Positions 8,425 to 16,913 of a DNA stretch of 64,000 bases are shown here, piece by piece. Both the position numbers and the translations under genes were made by a program. Below the pieces are notes generated by a model that made no database searches, was not told the origin of the DNA, and saw nothing but the letters and a program-made list of their open reading frames with translations. The first letter of the stretch is position 1; each line of letters opens with the position of its first letter. Source of the stretch: Alcanivoracaceae bacterium (GTDB lineage Bacteria; Pseudomonadota; Gammaproteobacteria; Pseudomonadales; Alcanivoracaceae); assembly GCA_023146255.1 (NCBI GenBank), contig JAGLCJ010000005.1, forward strand, positions 248,001 through 312,000. The letters are read 5' to 3'.

Positions 8425-11400
8425 TCAATATCCTTGGCTCCGGTGAAGCTTGTAAACAGCCGCGTACAGGGCTGGCAATGAGAATAATGTCAACGCGGTC
8501 GCAACAATCAATCCACCCATGATAGCGACCGCCATCGGGCCCCAGAAGGATGTCGTTGTCAGAGGGATCATCGCAAGAACCGCCGTAATGGTGGTCAGGA
8601 AAATCGGCCGCGCACGCCGAACCGCTGCTGCCACCACCGCATCAAATCCGCTCATACCGCGCTGGATGTCCTTTTCAACCTGATCAACCAGAATAACCGA
8701 GTTGCGAATAATCATACCGCTCATAGCGATCACTCCGAGAAACGCAACGAAACCCAGCGGCTCGCTAAGCAAGATGAGTGTCCAGGCCGCACCAATCAAT
8801 CCCAGCGGTCCGGTAATAACCATCATCAGGGACAGCTTCACGCTCCTCAGCTGAAGCATCAGCAAGGTGAAGATCAATGCCGCCATTAGCGGCAGCCACG
8901 CGTTAATCGAGTCTTGGCCTTTTTGTGATTGCTCAACGGTACCGGCAATTTCAATAAAATAACCGTGCGGCATGTTCTGACGAATTGCATCGAGCTGACG
9001 ATCCAGCCTCCGCGCCACCGTGTCTCCTTGTATGCCCCCGGATACATCGCTTTGCACGGTAATCGCATAGTGGCGATTGTGGCGCCACAATACCCCTGGC
9101 TCCCAACCGAGAGATGAATGCACCAGATGAGATATGGGTACCGAACTACCGCCTTCCAGCGGCAAATACCCTTGCGCAATCGCCGTCAGGCTGTTTCTTT
9201 CCTCAACCGGCTGGCGCAATACGATCGGCACATTATCCTCTCCGTCAAGAAACGAGCCGATGACGATTCCCGACAACAGCGCCTGGCCCGAGTTGGCCAC
9301 TGATGCCGTGGAAGCACCCAGCTGACGGGCTCGTGCCTGGTCAAGTCGGAGATCCAGAATCTTGATCGGTTCGTTCCAGTTGTCGTTGAGGCCCTGGACA
9401 TCAGAATCCGCAGCCATTTGCTCCCTGACCTGATCAGCCCAGTAACGTACTTGCTCCGGCTCTGGCCCCATAATGCGAAACTGCACTGGATAGGGCACAG
9501 GCGGGCCATTGGGCAGCAGTCGCGCTCGAGTACGCACATCCGGGAATTGTTCGGCAAACAATATCTGCATCTCTGCCAACAGTGCGTTACGCTGACCGAC
9601 GTCTTTCGCCTCGACAATCAGCTGACTGAGATTCGCTTGCGGAAACAATACGTCCATAGGCAAATAGAAGCGCGGCGCACCCGATCCGATAAAGCTGCTC
9701 ACCTGCCCGGTATCCGTCAGCAGGAGCAATGCCTCCTCGACCTGCTCGGTGGTTTCACGCATATAGTTCATGCTGCTGCCCTCCGGCAGCCACAGGTCAA
9801 CCAGAATCTCCGGGCGGCTGGACTCTGGAAAGAACTGCTTCTCGACTAACATGAGACCAAGAAGACCAATAACAATAGCGCCGCCGGTTGCCGCAAGGGT
9901 CTGCCATTTACGCTCAACACACAGCTCGATAAAAGCCTTGAGACGTCGATAGAACGGCGTGTCATACACATCGTGCTCAGCGGCGAGCTGACCGCCGGAG
10001 CCCCGTTCCTGCAACAGGTGGTAAGCAATATAGGGTACAAAATACACTGCCATACACCAGGAAATCAGCAGAGTCGATGCGGTTACGGCAAAAATGGCAA
10101 AGGTATATTCGCCAACAGATGAGTTAGCGAGGCCGATAGGCAGGAAGCCTACTGCAGTAATCAAGGTGCCTGTAAGCATCGGCATGGCGGTTTCGGCATA
10201 AGCGAAAGTGGCGGCACTGTGCCGATCCATGCCTTCCTCAAGCTTACGCACCGTCATTTCAATGATGATGATGGCATCATCAACCAACAGGCCAAGAGAA
10301 ATGATCAGCGCACCAAGCGAAATCTTGTGCAAGTCGATATCGGCAACATACATGAGCAAAAAAGTGCCAGCCAGCACTGCCGGAATTGCCAGTGCCACGA
10401 CCACCCCGGGGCGCCAGTCCAGATGCCGAAAACTTCCCTGGAAGCCAAGTGTGACGAATGTTACCAACAGCACAATCACCAGGGCCTCAATCAGTGCCTG
10501 GATAAACTCGCCGACAGAATCCGCAACTATCTCCGGCTGATTCTGTACCCGCACCAGCTCCATGCCGAGCGGCAAGCTGGCTCGGATGAGGTCAAGCTCA
10601 GCCTGCAACTGCTCACCGAGATCAATAATGTCTCCGCCTTTTCGCATCGAAATACCAATGGCGACCACCGGCTTTCCATTGACCCGCACCATCGGATCAG
10701 GAGGATCGCTGAAGCCGACGAACACCCGACCAATGTCCTCCAGCTTGACGCTGCGCCCGCCAGCATGGACCGGCATCGACCGCAGATCATCCAGCCTGTT
10801 GATTCGACCTGAGACGCGCAGGTGAACCTGATCCCTCTCGCCCTGCAGGATCCCGGCCGGTGTCACTTCGTTTTGTTGTCCAAGTTGGGCTGCCAGTTCC
10901 GGCACGCTGATGCCCAGTGTTGCCAGCCGACTCTGCGATATCTCGATATACACATATCGCCGCTGCTTGCCGAATAATTCGATCTTGCTGACATCCGGCA
11001 ACACCATAAGACTCTTGCGAATATCATCTGCTGTGTCTTCCAGCTCCTGCCAGTCAAATCCGTCGCCCTGAAGGGCATAAATCAGGCCGAAAACATCTCC
11101 AAACTCATCATTGATGAAAGGCCCTTCAACACCGGCCGGCATCTGCCCCCAAACATCTCCAATTTTTTTGCGGGTTAGATACCAGATGTGCTGAATCTGT
11201 TGTGGTGGTGAAGATTCCTTGATCTGGAAGATAAGACTGATCTCGCCCGGCTTGGCGTAGCTGCGAATTTCATCCGCGTAGGGGACATCCTGAAGCGTCT
11301 GTTCAAGCAGGTCGCCAACCTGATCGACCATCTGCTCGGCGGTGGCGCCGGGCCAGAAAGCGCGAATCACCATCATCCGGTAATTAAATGGCGGGTCCTC

Positions 11401-11517
11401 ATCTTGCCCGAGCGAGCTCAAGGCAAAAAAACCGCCAAGCAACAGCAGGACAAGAAAATACAGTGTCAGGTGCCCATGACGGATAGCGAGGCGGGACGGA
11501 TTCAGCAACATTGTCAT
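8425..11517 (-). CDS. RND-family efflux pump inner-membrane transporter
   Basis: At 1030 residues this is a full-length RND transporter: one N-terminal membrane helix, a large periplasmic loop, then six helices, repeated once. TM4 carries the adjacent acidic pair in LGLLVDDAIIIIEMT used for proton coupling. The second half ends with membrane segments around LGVIAMSGMIIRNSVILVDQ. It pairs with the membrane-fusion protein encoded upstream (4-bp overlap, ATGA). No outer-membrane channel gene is adjacent, so a shared TolC-type channel is likely. Within a hydrocarbon island it may export toxic solvents or oxidation products (inference). Confidence 0.93.
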   Translation of the reverse strand: MTMLLNPSRLAIRHGHLTLYFLVLLLLGGFFALSSLGQDEDPPFNYRMMVIRAFWPGATAEQMVDQVGDLLEQTLQDVPYADEIRSYAKPGEISLIFQIKESSPPQQIQHIWYLTRKKIGDVWGQMPAGVEGPFINDEFGDVFGLIYALQGDGFDWQELEDTADDIRKSLMVLPDVSKIELFGKQRRYVYIEISQSRLATLGISVPELAAQLGQQNEVTPAGILQGERDQVHLRVSGRINRLDDLRSMPVHAGGRSVKLEDIGRVFVGFSDPPDPMVRVNGKPVVAIGISMRKGGDIIDLGEQLQAELDLIRASLPLGMELVRVQNQPEIVADSVGEFIQALIEALVIVLLVTFVTLGFQGSFRHLDWRPGVVVALAIPAVLAGTFLLMYVADIDLHKISLGALIISLGLLVDDAIIIIEMTVRKLEEGMDRHSAATFAYAETAMPMLTGTLITAVGFLPIGLANSSVGEYTFAIFAVTASTLLISWCMAVYFVPYIAYHLLQERGSGGQLAAEHDVYDTPFYRRLKAFIELCVERKWQTLAATGGAIVIGLLGLMLVEKQFFPESSRPEILVDLWLPEGSSMNYMRETTEQVEEALLLLTDTGQVSSFIGSGAPRFYLPMDVLFPQANLSQLIVEAKDVGQRNALLAEMQILFAEQFPDVRTRARLLPNGPPVPYPVQFRIMGPEPEQVRYWADQVREQMAADSDVQGLNDNWNEPIKILDLRLDQARARQLGASTASVANSGQALLSGIVIGSFLDGEDNVPIVLRQPVEERNSLTAIAQGYLPLEGGSSVPISHLVHSSLGWEPGVLWRHNRHYAITVQSDVSGGIQGDTVARRLDRQLDAIRQNMPHGYFIEIAGTVEQSQKGQDSINAWLPLMAALIFTLLMLQLRSVKLSLMMVITGPLGLIGAAWTLILLSEPLGFVAFLGVIAMSGMIIRNSVILVDQVEKDIQRGMSGFDAVVAAAVRRARPIFLTTITAVLAMIPLTTTSFWGPMAVAIMGGLIVATALTLFSLPALYAAVYKLHRSQGY

Positions 11518-12602
11518 TGTCCGGTCGATGTCAGCGCCATAGGCCGAGCCGGTTGCCCTTCACTGATAACATGCACACCGGCGACCGCGTACTGCTCACC
11601 GGGTGCCAACCCGGTGACAAGCACATCATTGTTCAGCACGCCAACGATCTCTACTCCCCGGCTGCGCATCACGCCCTCCTCCGGATCATAGACCCAGACC
11701 CCGTGCCCTTCGTCCCGGGGAATGAGCGCTGCCGAAGGCACCGCCACTGCCATGCCACGTTCCGGCAATGTCAGGCGCAACACGCCGGTTTGCCCGATTT
11801 CGATGGCTGCGTCATCTGCCTCAATACTGAAACGTGCACGGTAGGTGCGGGTAACCGGATCGGCCGCAGCACCCAACTCCCGCAGGCTGGCATTGAAACG
11901 GCGTTCGCCAAGGGCCCAGAGGGTAATCGAGGCGGGCGAGGCGCTCACCCAGTTGCGCTGGCTTTCCGGCACATCGACGACGAAATCACGGGCACCATCA
12001 AGCGCAATACGGGCCACCGGGGCCCCGGCCTCCACCACATCTCCGACATCGACAAAAACTTCCGTTACCGTTCCGTCGCCCGTTGCCACCAGCTCTGTGT
12101 AGGCGAGTCGGTTACGCGCCAGGGACAGTTCCGAGTCGGCCTGCTCAAACAGGGCGTGTGCCCGCCTTTCCGCCAGTAATGCCCGATCGAACTCGGTTTC
12201 CGATACAAACCGCTTGTCGCGCAGATCACGAAATCGCTCCAGCTCTACCTCGGCCAGCCGCCACTCGGCCTCAGCTCTGTCGCGGTTGGCACGGGCAGAG
12301 TTAAGAGCCAGAACCAGATCGGCCTGATCCAGCCGCATCAGTACCTGACCCTTGTCGACACGGGCCCCGGGGTCGACAAGGCGCTGCCTGACCTTGCCGG
12401 CGACTCGAAAACCCGGGGTCGACTCAGACTTTGCCCACACGGTACCGACATACTGCACCAGACCAGCGGTGCCAGTGAGATCCGCATACGCAAGTTTTAC
12501 CGGGCGCGCCAGCGGCGCCTCGGGCTCGGGGCTGCAACCAACCAGAACCACCAAAACCGCACTCAAACACCCGTAGCGCCGAATCCATCCACCCTGTTTC
12601 AT
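11514..12602 (-). CDS. RND efflux periplasmic adaptor (membrane-fusion) lipoprotein
   Basis: The 362-residue protein begins with a signal peptide ending in a lipobox (VLVVLVGC), so it should be a lipoprotein anchored to the inner membrane. A lipoyl-like half motif, a helical hairpin (about residues 95-165, with RANRDRAEAEWRLAEVELERF), the second lipoyl half and beta-barrel domains follow, as in HlyD/AcrA adaptors. It would bridge the RND pump encoded next to an outer-membrane channel. It is 9 bp downstream of the TetR gene, so the regulator, adaptor and pump form one operon. Confidence 0.92.
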   Translation of the reverse strand: MKQGGWIRRYGCLSAVLVVLVGCSPEPEAPLARPVKLAYADLTGTAGLVQYVGTVWAKSESTPGFRVAGKVRQRLVDPGARVDKGQVLMRLDQADLVLALNSARANRDRAEAEWRLAEVELERFRDLRDKRFVSETEFDRALLAERRAHALFEQADSELSLARNRLAYTELVATGDGTVTEVFVDVGDVVEAGAPVARIALDGARDFVVDVPESQRNWVSASPASITLWALGERRFNASLRELGAAADPVTRTYRARFSIEADDAAIEIGQTGVLRLTLPERGMAVAVPSAALIPRDEGHGVWVYDPEEGVMRSRGVEIVGVLNNDVLVTGLAPGEQYAVAGVHVISEGQPARPMALTSTGQ

Positions 12603-12611
12603 CTGACTCGC

Positions 12612-13244
12612 CTATGGTTGTGACTCGAACACTATGTCAAACATTCTATCCACCACCTGCTGCGCTACGATCAGCAACCCGGCGGGGTCGCCTAGCAGCC
12701 CATGACGCTCCTCCAGCAGTTGCGGAAATACCAGCATGCGTGGCACCCCCAGCAGCAGCACCTCGAACGCGGCACGATGGGGTAAGCCGCTTTGCCCGCC
12801 ATAAACTGTCCACAACTGATCCAGTATTGGCCCCAGATAGGTTTTACGCAGGTAGGCGCCACGCCTGTTCTGCTGCTCGCCTTCACGGTACAGAAAGCCG
12901 AGCAATCCGGGCTCCGCCAGCAAGCCCAGCAACAGCGTCTTCAGGGTCTGCTTGATACCGGCACTCTCACGCACGTCGCTCTGGGCCATCAGTGCACTCA
13001 TCTGCTGCCGATGTAATGGGCCATAAACGGCATCTACGGCCTCGAACCAGAGCGCCTCTTTGCTGCCAAACAAGTGATTCAGCAGCGCAGCACTCACCCC
13101 CGCCGCCCGGGCCAGTTCCCGCATGGTGGCAGCGTCGTACTCAAGGTCGATGAATACCCCGAACGCCGCCCTTAATACCGCATCACGAGACACGGCGGTG
13201 GCATCGGCAGCGGGCCGGCCTGGGCCCCGGGATTTATTAATCAT
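12612..13244 (-). CDS. TetR-family regulator of the RND operon
   Basis: The 210-residue protein has a TetR N-terminal helix-turn-helix (about residues 20-65; MRELARAAGVSAALLNHLFGSKEALW) and a variable ligand-binding C-terminal half with a CerR/YbiH-like size. It is the first gene of a three-gene leftward operon with adaptor and pump, so it most likely represses the pump and is relieved by a pump substrate. A GGAGG-type ribosome site (AAAGGAGG) lies in the gap before it. Confidence 0.88.
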   Translation of the reverse strand: MINKSRGPGRPAADATAVSRDAVLRAAFGVFIDLEYDAATMRELARAAGVSAALLNHLFGSKEALWFEAVDAVYGPLHRQQMSALMAQSDVRESAGIKQTLKTLLLGLLAEPGLLGFLYREGEQQNRRGAYLRKTYLGPILDQLWTVYGGQSGLPHRAAFEVLLLGVPRMLVFPQLLEERHGLLGDPAGLLIVAQQVVDRMFDIVFESQP

Positions 13245-13299
13245 GCGGCCAATTTAGTGCCAAAGGAGGTAAGGCGCAACTACTTCGACACGCTGCGGA

Positions 13300-13923
13300 T
13301 TAGCTGGCAGGCCGCTGTTCGCGCTCTTCCAGCACCGCGCTGCGAATCATTCGCCAAACGAAATCACCGATATCTTCGAGCGAATAGCGGCCTTCCTCAC
13401 GAAACCAGGTAGCCACCCAGTTGAGTGCGCCGAGACCGATAAGACGCAACAGCTCGAGATCCACATCCTTCCGTATCACTCCCTGCTCCGCCAGTAGCTG
13501 CAGCATCGCGGCCCACAGCGACTCATAGCGATCTCGCAGCTTGATCATTTCCCTGCGCGCCCCGCCGCGCAAGGAGCGCCACTCGAACAACAGCACGTAG
13601 ACCATATCCGATCCACTGACCAGCATTTGCAAGTGCGCATTAATGCCGCGGCGCAACTGCTCAGCAGGCTCTGTCACTCCCGCCACAGATTGAGAGACAG
13701 CAATCGAGGCCTCCTCCAGGCCCAACCGCATCAGGTCGACGAGGATGTCTTCCTTGGCCTGATAGCGGTAATGAAGGCTGCCGGGCAGCATGTTGCACGC
13801 TTCGGCAATCTCCTTGACCGTGGTCCGGTCATAACCTTGCTCCCGGAACAAGCGAGCGGCAGATCTCAACACGAAATCACGATCAGACTGGGCAACCGAC
13901 CTGTCCTGACGACTTTTCTTCAC
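13300..13923 (-). CDS. TetR-family regulator, candidate controller of the TTGG-N8-CCAA regulon
   Basis: This 207-residue protein has the TetR helix-turn-helix at about residues 15-60 (VKEIAEACNMLPGSLHYRYQAKEDIL) and a TetR_C-type ligand domain. It is transcribed divergently from the PF10118-SDR-hydrolase-monooxygenase operon at 14157, and the shared intergenic region holds a 16-bp palindrome at 14101-14116. The same palindrome precedes three other cargo units, so this protein is the best local candidate for the regulator. That link is inference from position and from the palindromic site type usual for TetR dimers. Confidence 0.88.
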   Translation of the reverse strand: MKKSRQDRSVAQSDRDFVLRSAARLFREQGYDRTTVKEIAEACNMLPGSLHYRYQAKEDILVDLMRLGLEEASIAVSQSVAGVTEPAEQLRRGINAHLQMLVSGSDMVYVLLFEWRSLRGGARREMIKLRDRYESLWAAMLQLLAEQGVIRKDVDLELLRLIGLGALNWVATWFREEGRYSLEDIGDFVWRMIRSAVLEEREQRPAS

Positions 13924-14093
13924 GGCATCCTCCCGAGCAACGGAAGCGATATTCTAGCCTGAATGCCGTTCGACACGCCTAAATTCGATCTCGCCCCACC
14001 CACGATAAGCGTCTTTATGACCCTGTCGCCGATGCCCGCTCAGGCTCCGTCGACGCCTGATACATATTTCAGGTGTATGTCTATCTGGCAGGA

Positions 14094-14123
14094 TTGACAT
14101 TTGGCTGGCCGACCAACTACGTT
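14094..14123 (+). promoter_or_regulatory. Promoter with palindromic operator (site A) before the PF10118-SDR-hydrolase-BVMO operon
   Basis: A consensus -35 TTGACA (14094-14099) and a -10-like TACGTT (14118-14123) are 18 bp apart. The spacer is almost filled by the palindrome TTGGCTGGCCGACCAA (14101-14116). A bound dimer would block RNA polymerase, so repression is expected. The start codon follows 33 bp later with GTAGGAGA as ribosome site. Confidence 0.65.
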
Positions 14124-14156
14124 GATTGCCATGGTTACTACCGTAGGAGAATCCAA

Positions 14157-15089
14157 ATGGCTCTGGCAAATCGCAAGATCGGTTACGACGAAGTTGTGAC
14201 GCGCGACCTCCACTTCCCGATGAACCTCGAGACGGTCGCCCGCCACTGGTTCAACAACGACCCCTGGAGCACGCACTGGATGAACGCCATTCTGGCTGCC
14301 GTGCCGGATGGCGAACGCTGGGTGATGAACTCGGCCCGCAGACAACTTGACAAACTGCGCGACCCGGAAGTGCGCAAAGCTGCCGGCGAGTTCATCCGCC
14401 AGGAGCGCATTCATGCCCGCGAGCATGACGAGATGAACGCCATCTGCGTGCAGCAGGGCGTCCCTATGGACAAGGTCGAAGCCATCTTCAAGCTTATTCG
14501 CAAGGAACTCCAGCATCGCCTGAGCGATGACATGCAAAGCTCCATCGCTGCGGCATTTGAACACTTCACCGCCATCATTTCCTCGGTGCTGCTTGAGCAC
14601 CCGGAACTTTTCGACGAAACGCACCCTGAATTACGGGCCATGCTGTACTGGCACTTCGTCGAGGAAACCGAGCACAAGAGTGTCAGCTTTGATGTGTTCG
14701 TCGACGCCAGCGGCGGCGGCCTACGCAGTTACCGGTTGCGTATCAGCGGCATGATGCTGGCCATCGCACTCGGCTTTCCGATCATGATCGGCAATCAGGC
14801 GTTCTTGCTGGCCAAAGACAAACAGCTCCTCAATCTGCGTTCGGCGACGCATATGCTCAAGGTGCTGTTCGTCAAACCTGGCATTCTTTCCAAAGTGCTG
14901 GCAGGTGTATTCCCCTATTTCTCGCCCACCTTCCATCCCTGGGACGATGACAACCGGGAGATCATCAGAATCTGGAAGCGCGCCTACGAACAGACTGGTG
15001 ACACCCACAAGGCATTCGAGGCACTGCTTGATCACCAGCCCGGTATCCGGACAGGGCGCCGTATCCGTCCAGTTGCGCAACCCGCCTGA
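14157..15089 (+). CDS. PF10118-type putative metal-dependent hydrolase (copy 1)
   Basis: The ATG at 14157 is preceded by TAGGAGA; the upstream in-frame ATG at 14073 lies before the operator and promoter, so it is rejected. The 310-residue protein has the family's conserved blocks: QERIHAREHD, FEHFTAIISSVLL and FVEETEHKSVSFDVF. Their spacing (E-x-x-H, E-H-F-T-A, E-x-E-H-K on consecutive helices) looks like a ferritin-like four-helix di-metal site, although the Pfam name is metal-dependent hydrolase. The reaction is unproven. Two paralogues occur at 34717 and 43663, each beside oxygenase or acyl-processing genes. The SDR gene follows after 9 bp. Confidence 0.85.
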   Translation: MALANRKIGYDEVVTRDLHFPMNLETVARHWFNNDPWSTHWMNAILAAVPDGERWVMNSARRQLDKLRDPEVRKAAGEFIRQERIHAREHDEMNAICVQQGVPMDKVEAIFKLIRKELQHRLSDDMQSSIAAAFEHFTAIISSVLLEHPELFDETHPELRAMLYWHFVEETEHKSVSFDVFVDASGGGLRSYRLRISGMMLAIALGFPIMIGNQAFLLAKDKQLLNLRSATHMLKVLFVKPGILSKVLAGVFPYFSPTFHPWDDDNREIIRIWKRAYEQTGDTHKAFEALLDHQPGIRTGRRIRPVAQPA

Positions 15090-15098
15090 GGGGCACTT

Positions 15099-15926
15099 AT
15101 GAAAAAGCAACCGCTACCCCCTTCACGTAATGCAGCCGCTATCGTCACCGGAGCAGGCAGCGGCATTGGTCGCAGCTTTGCCTACGAGCTGGCACGTCGT
15201 GGCGGCACGGTTATCTGTGCAGACATCAATGAGGAGCGAGCCGAGCAGGTCGCCGCAAGCCTGCAGGCGCTGGGCAGCAAGGCAACTGCCCGTCACTGTG
15301 ACGTCGGCGATGCGAAGCAGATGGAAGCACTCAGTGATGAGGCCGAGAAACTGCTCGGCCGTCCGGTGACACTGGTTATCAACAATGCAGGTGTGGGTCT
15401 CGGTGGGCCCATCGGCGACGTGCCACTGGATGACTGGCACTGGTGCATGAACGTGAATCTTTGGGGCGTAATCCACGGCTGCCATTACTTCGCGCCGAAA
15501 CTTCGGGATCTTGGCTATGGTGGCATCATCAATGTCGCTTCCGCCGCCGCTTTTGGTGCAGCGCCGGAAATGAGCACCTACAACGTCACCAAGGCCGGGG
15601 TGCTGGCGCTCTCGGAAACCCTGGCTGCTGAGCTTGCCGGAACCGGGGTTAAAGTCACTGCACTGTGCCCGACCGTGGTCCCCACCAACATCGTCAACGA
15701 CGGCAAGCTACCGGAAAGGCGCCGCGAATTTGCGCGGTCCGCCATGACTCGCTTCGCCCTGACCACTGCCGACAAAGTCGCCCGACAAACACTTGATGCG
15801 CTGGATCGTGGTGAGCTTTACGTACTGCCACAAATCGATGGGCGTCTCGCCTGGCGTTTCAAGCGCCTGATGCCGCGCCTTTACGCCCGCACCGTCGGCG
15901 AGACCTATCGCCTGCTGGCCAACTGA
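15099..15926 (+). CDS. Short-chain dehydrogenase/reductase
   Basis: This 275-residue protein is a classical SDR: the cofactor motif TGAGSGIGRSFA near the N-terminus, NNAGVGLGG, and the catalytic Tyr-Lys pair in YNVTKAG with a preceding serine-rich strand (NVASAAAFG). Asp in ICADIN suggests NAD(H) preference. It would interconvert an alcohol and ketone or aldehyde. It sits between the PF10118 gene and the hydrolase gene in the operon starting at 14157. A paralogue occupies the second module at 33823. Confidence 0.9.
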   Translation: MKKQPLPPSRNAAAIVTGAGSGIGRSFAYELARRGGTVICADINEERAEQVAASLQALGSKATARHCDVGDAKQMEALSDEAEKLLGRPVTLVINNAGVGLGGPIGDVPLDDWHWCMNVNLWGVIHGCHYFAPKLRDLGYGGIINVASAAAFGAAPEMSTYNVTKAGVLALSETLAAELAGTGVKVTALCPTVVPTNIVNDGKLPERRREFARSAMTRFALTTADKVARQTLDALDRGELYVLPQIDGRLAWRFKRLMPRLYARTVGETYRLLAN

Positions 15927-15941
15927 ATCCGGGAGACCACC

Positions 15942-16913
15942 ATGGCGTCACTTGCTGCAAAAATCATCAAACCTCTGTTCCGCGCGATGATGAAGCGCGA
16001 CATTCAGGACCCTGATCATCTGGTCCGTCATTTACGCAGGGTCATGAATGCCCCGCTGATGCCCTCCCTGATACCCCGTGGCGTCAGCCTGCGCCATGGC
16101 CGCGTGGCCGATGTTCCTGGCCAGTGGCTGAGCACCGTCAACCCTGTGGCGACCGTACTGTTCCTCCATGGAGGAGCGTTCGTCGGCGGTCGTCTCGACA
16201 CCTATCACCATTTCTGCGGCACGCTGGCAAAAGCACTCAACGCCCGCATTTTTCTCGCTGATTATCGACTGGCACCGGAACACCCTTTCCCGGCGGCAAC
16301 CGATGATGCCTTTGCTGTATATAGCGCCCTGATTAAAGAATCCTTGCCACTGATGGTGGCTGGCGATTCCGCTGGCGGCAATCTGACTCTGGCGACGTTG
16401 CTGCGTGCCCGCGACGAGCAACAAATCATGCCGGTGTGCGCGGTGGCCATTTCACCCGGCGCCGATGCAACCGGAAAGCTGATGTCCAGGGATGCGAATA
16501 ATGACAGCGACCCGATGCTGTCACGGGTGATGATCGACGGCGCCACAAGGATATACCTGCAGGGCGCTGATCCGTTCCATCCCTACGCGTCCCCGACACG
16601 GGGTGACTATCAGGGTCTGCCGCCGTTGATGCTGACGGTAAGTGAAGAGGAATGCCTGCGCGATGATTCCTATGTCGTTGCAGAACAAGCTCGTCGTGCG
16701 AGTGTGCCAGTCACTCTGCTATCACGACAGGACATGCCCCACGTCTGGCCAATTTTCCTGCTACTCCTACCTGAGGCCCGTCAGGATACACGCAAAATAG
16801 TCCGTTTCATGCAGTCCCATCTGAGCAGTCGACGGCATAACGAACTACCCAACCACAGCTCCCGATCCGATAGCTTGCACGCATCACCGACCACCCAGGA
16901 GGCTGTTGCATGA
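15942..16913 (+). CDS. Alpha/beta hydrolase of the hormone-sensitive lipase (fold-3) family
   Basis: The 323-residue protein shows the HSL oxyanion motif HGGAF, the nucleophile elbow GDSAGGN, and a C-terminal His in PHVWP with an Asp-bearing segment before it. Such enzymes cleave carboxyl esters with short or branched acyl parts. Its stop overlaps the start of the downstream monooxygenase by 4 bp, so hydrolysis of the ester produced by that enzyme is the simplest role. A ribosome site GGGAGACCACC precedes the ATG at 15942. Confidence 0.88.
   Translation: MASLAAKIIKPLFRAMMKRDIQDPDHLVRHLRRVMNAPLMPSLIPRGVSLRHGRVADVPGQWLSTVNPVATVLFLHGGAFVGGRLDTYHHFCGTLAKALNARIFLADYRLAPEHPFPAATDDAFAVYSALIKESLPLMVAGDSAGGNLTLATLLRARDEQQIMPVCAVAISPGADATGKLMSRDANNDSDPMLSRVMIDGATRIYLQGADPFHPYASPTRGDYQGLPPLMLTVSEEECLRDDSYVVAEQARRASVPVTLLSRQDMPHVWPIFLLLLPEARQDTRKIVRFMQSHLSSRRHNELPNHSSRSDSLHASPTTQEAVA

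Noticed and set aside
13245..13299. A fifth TTGG-type operator before the RND regulator gene
   Set aside because: The TTGG words here form a direct, not inverted, arrangement and do not fit the 16-bp palindrome.
14073..14156. N-terminal extension of the first PF10118 protein from the ATG at 14073
   Set aside because: The extension covers the -35, operator and -10 elements, while the ATG at 14157 has a good ribosome site and fits the paralogues.
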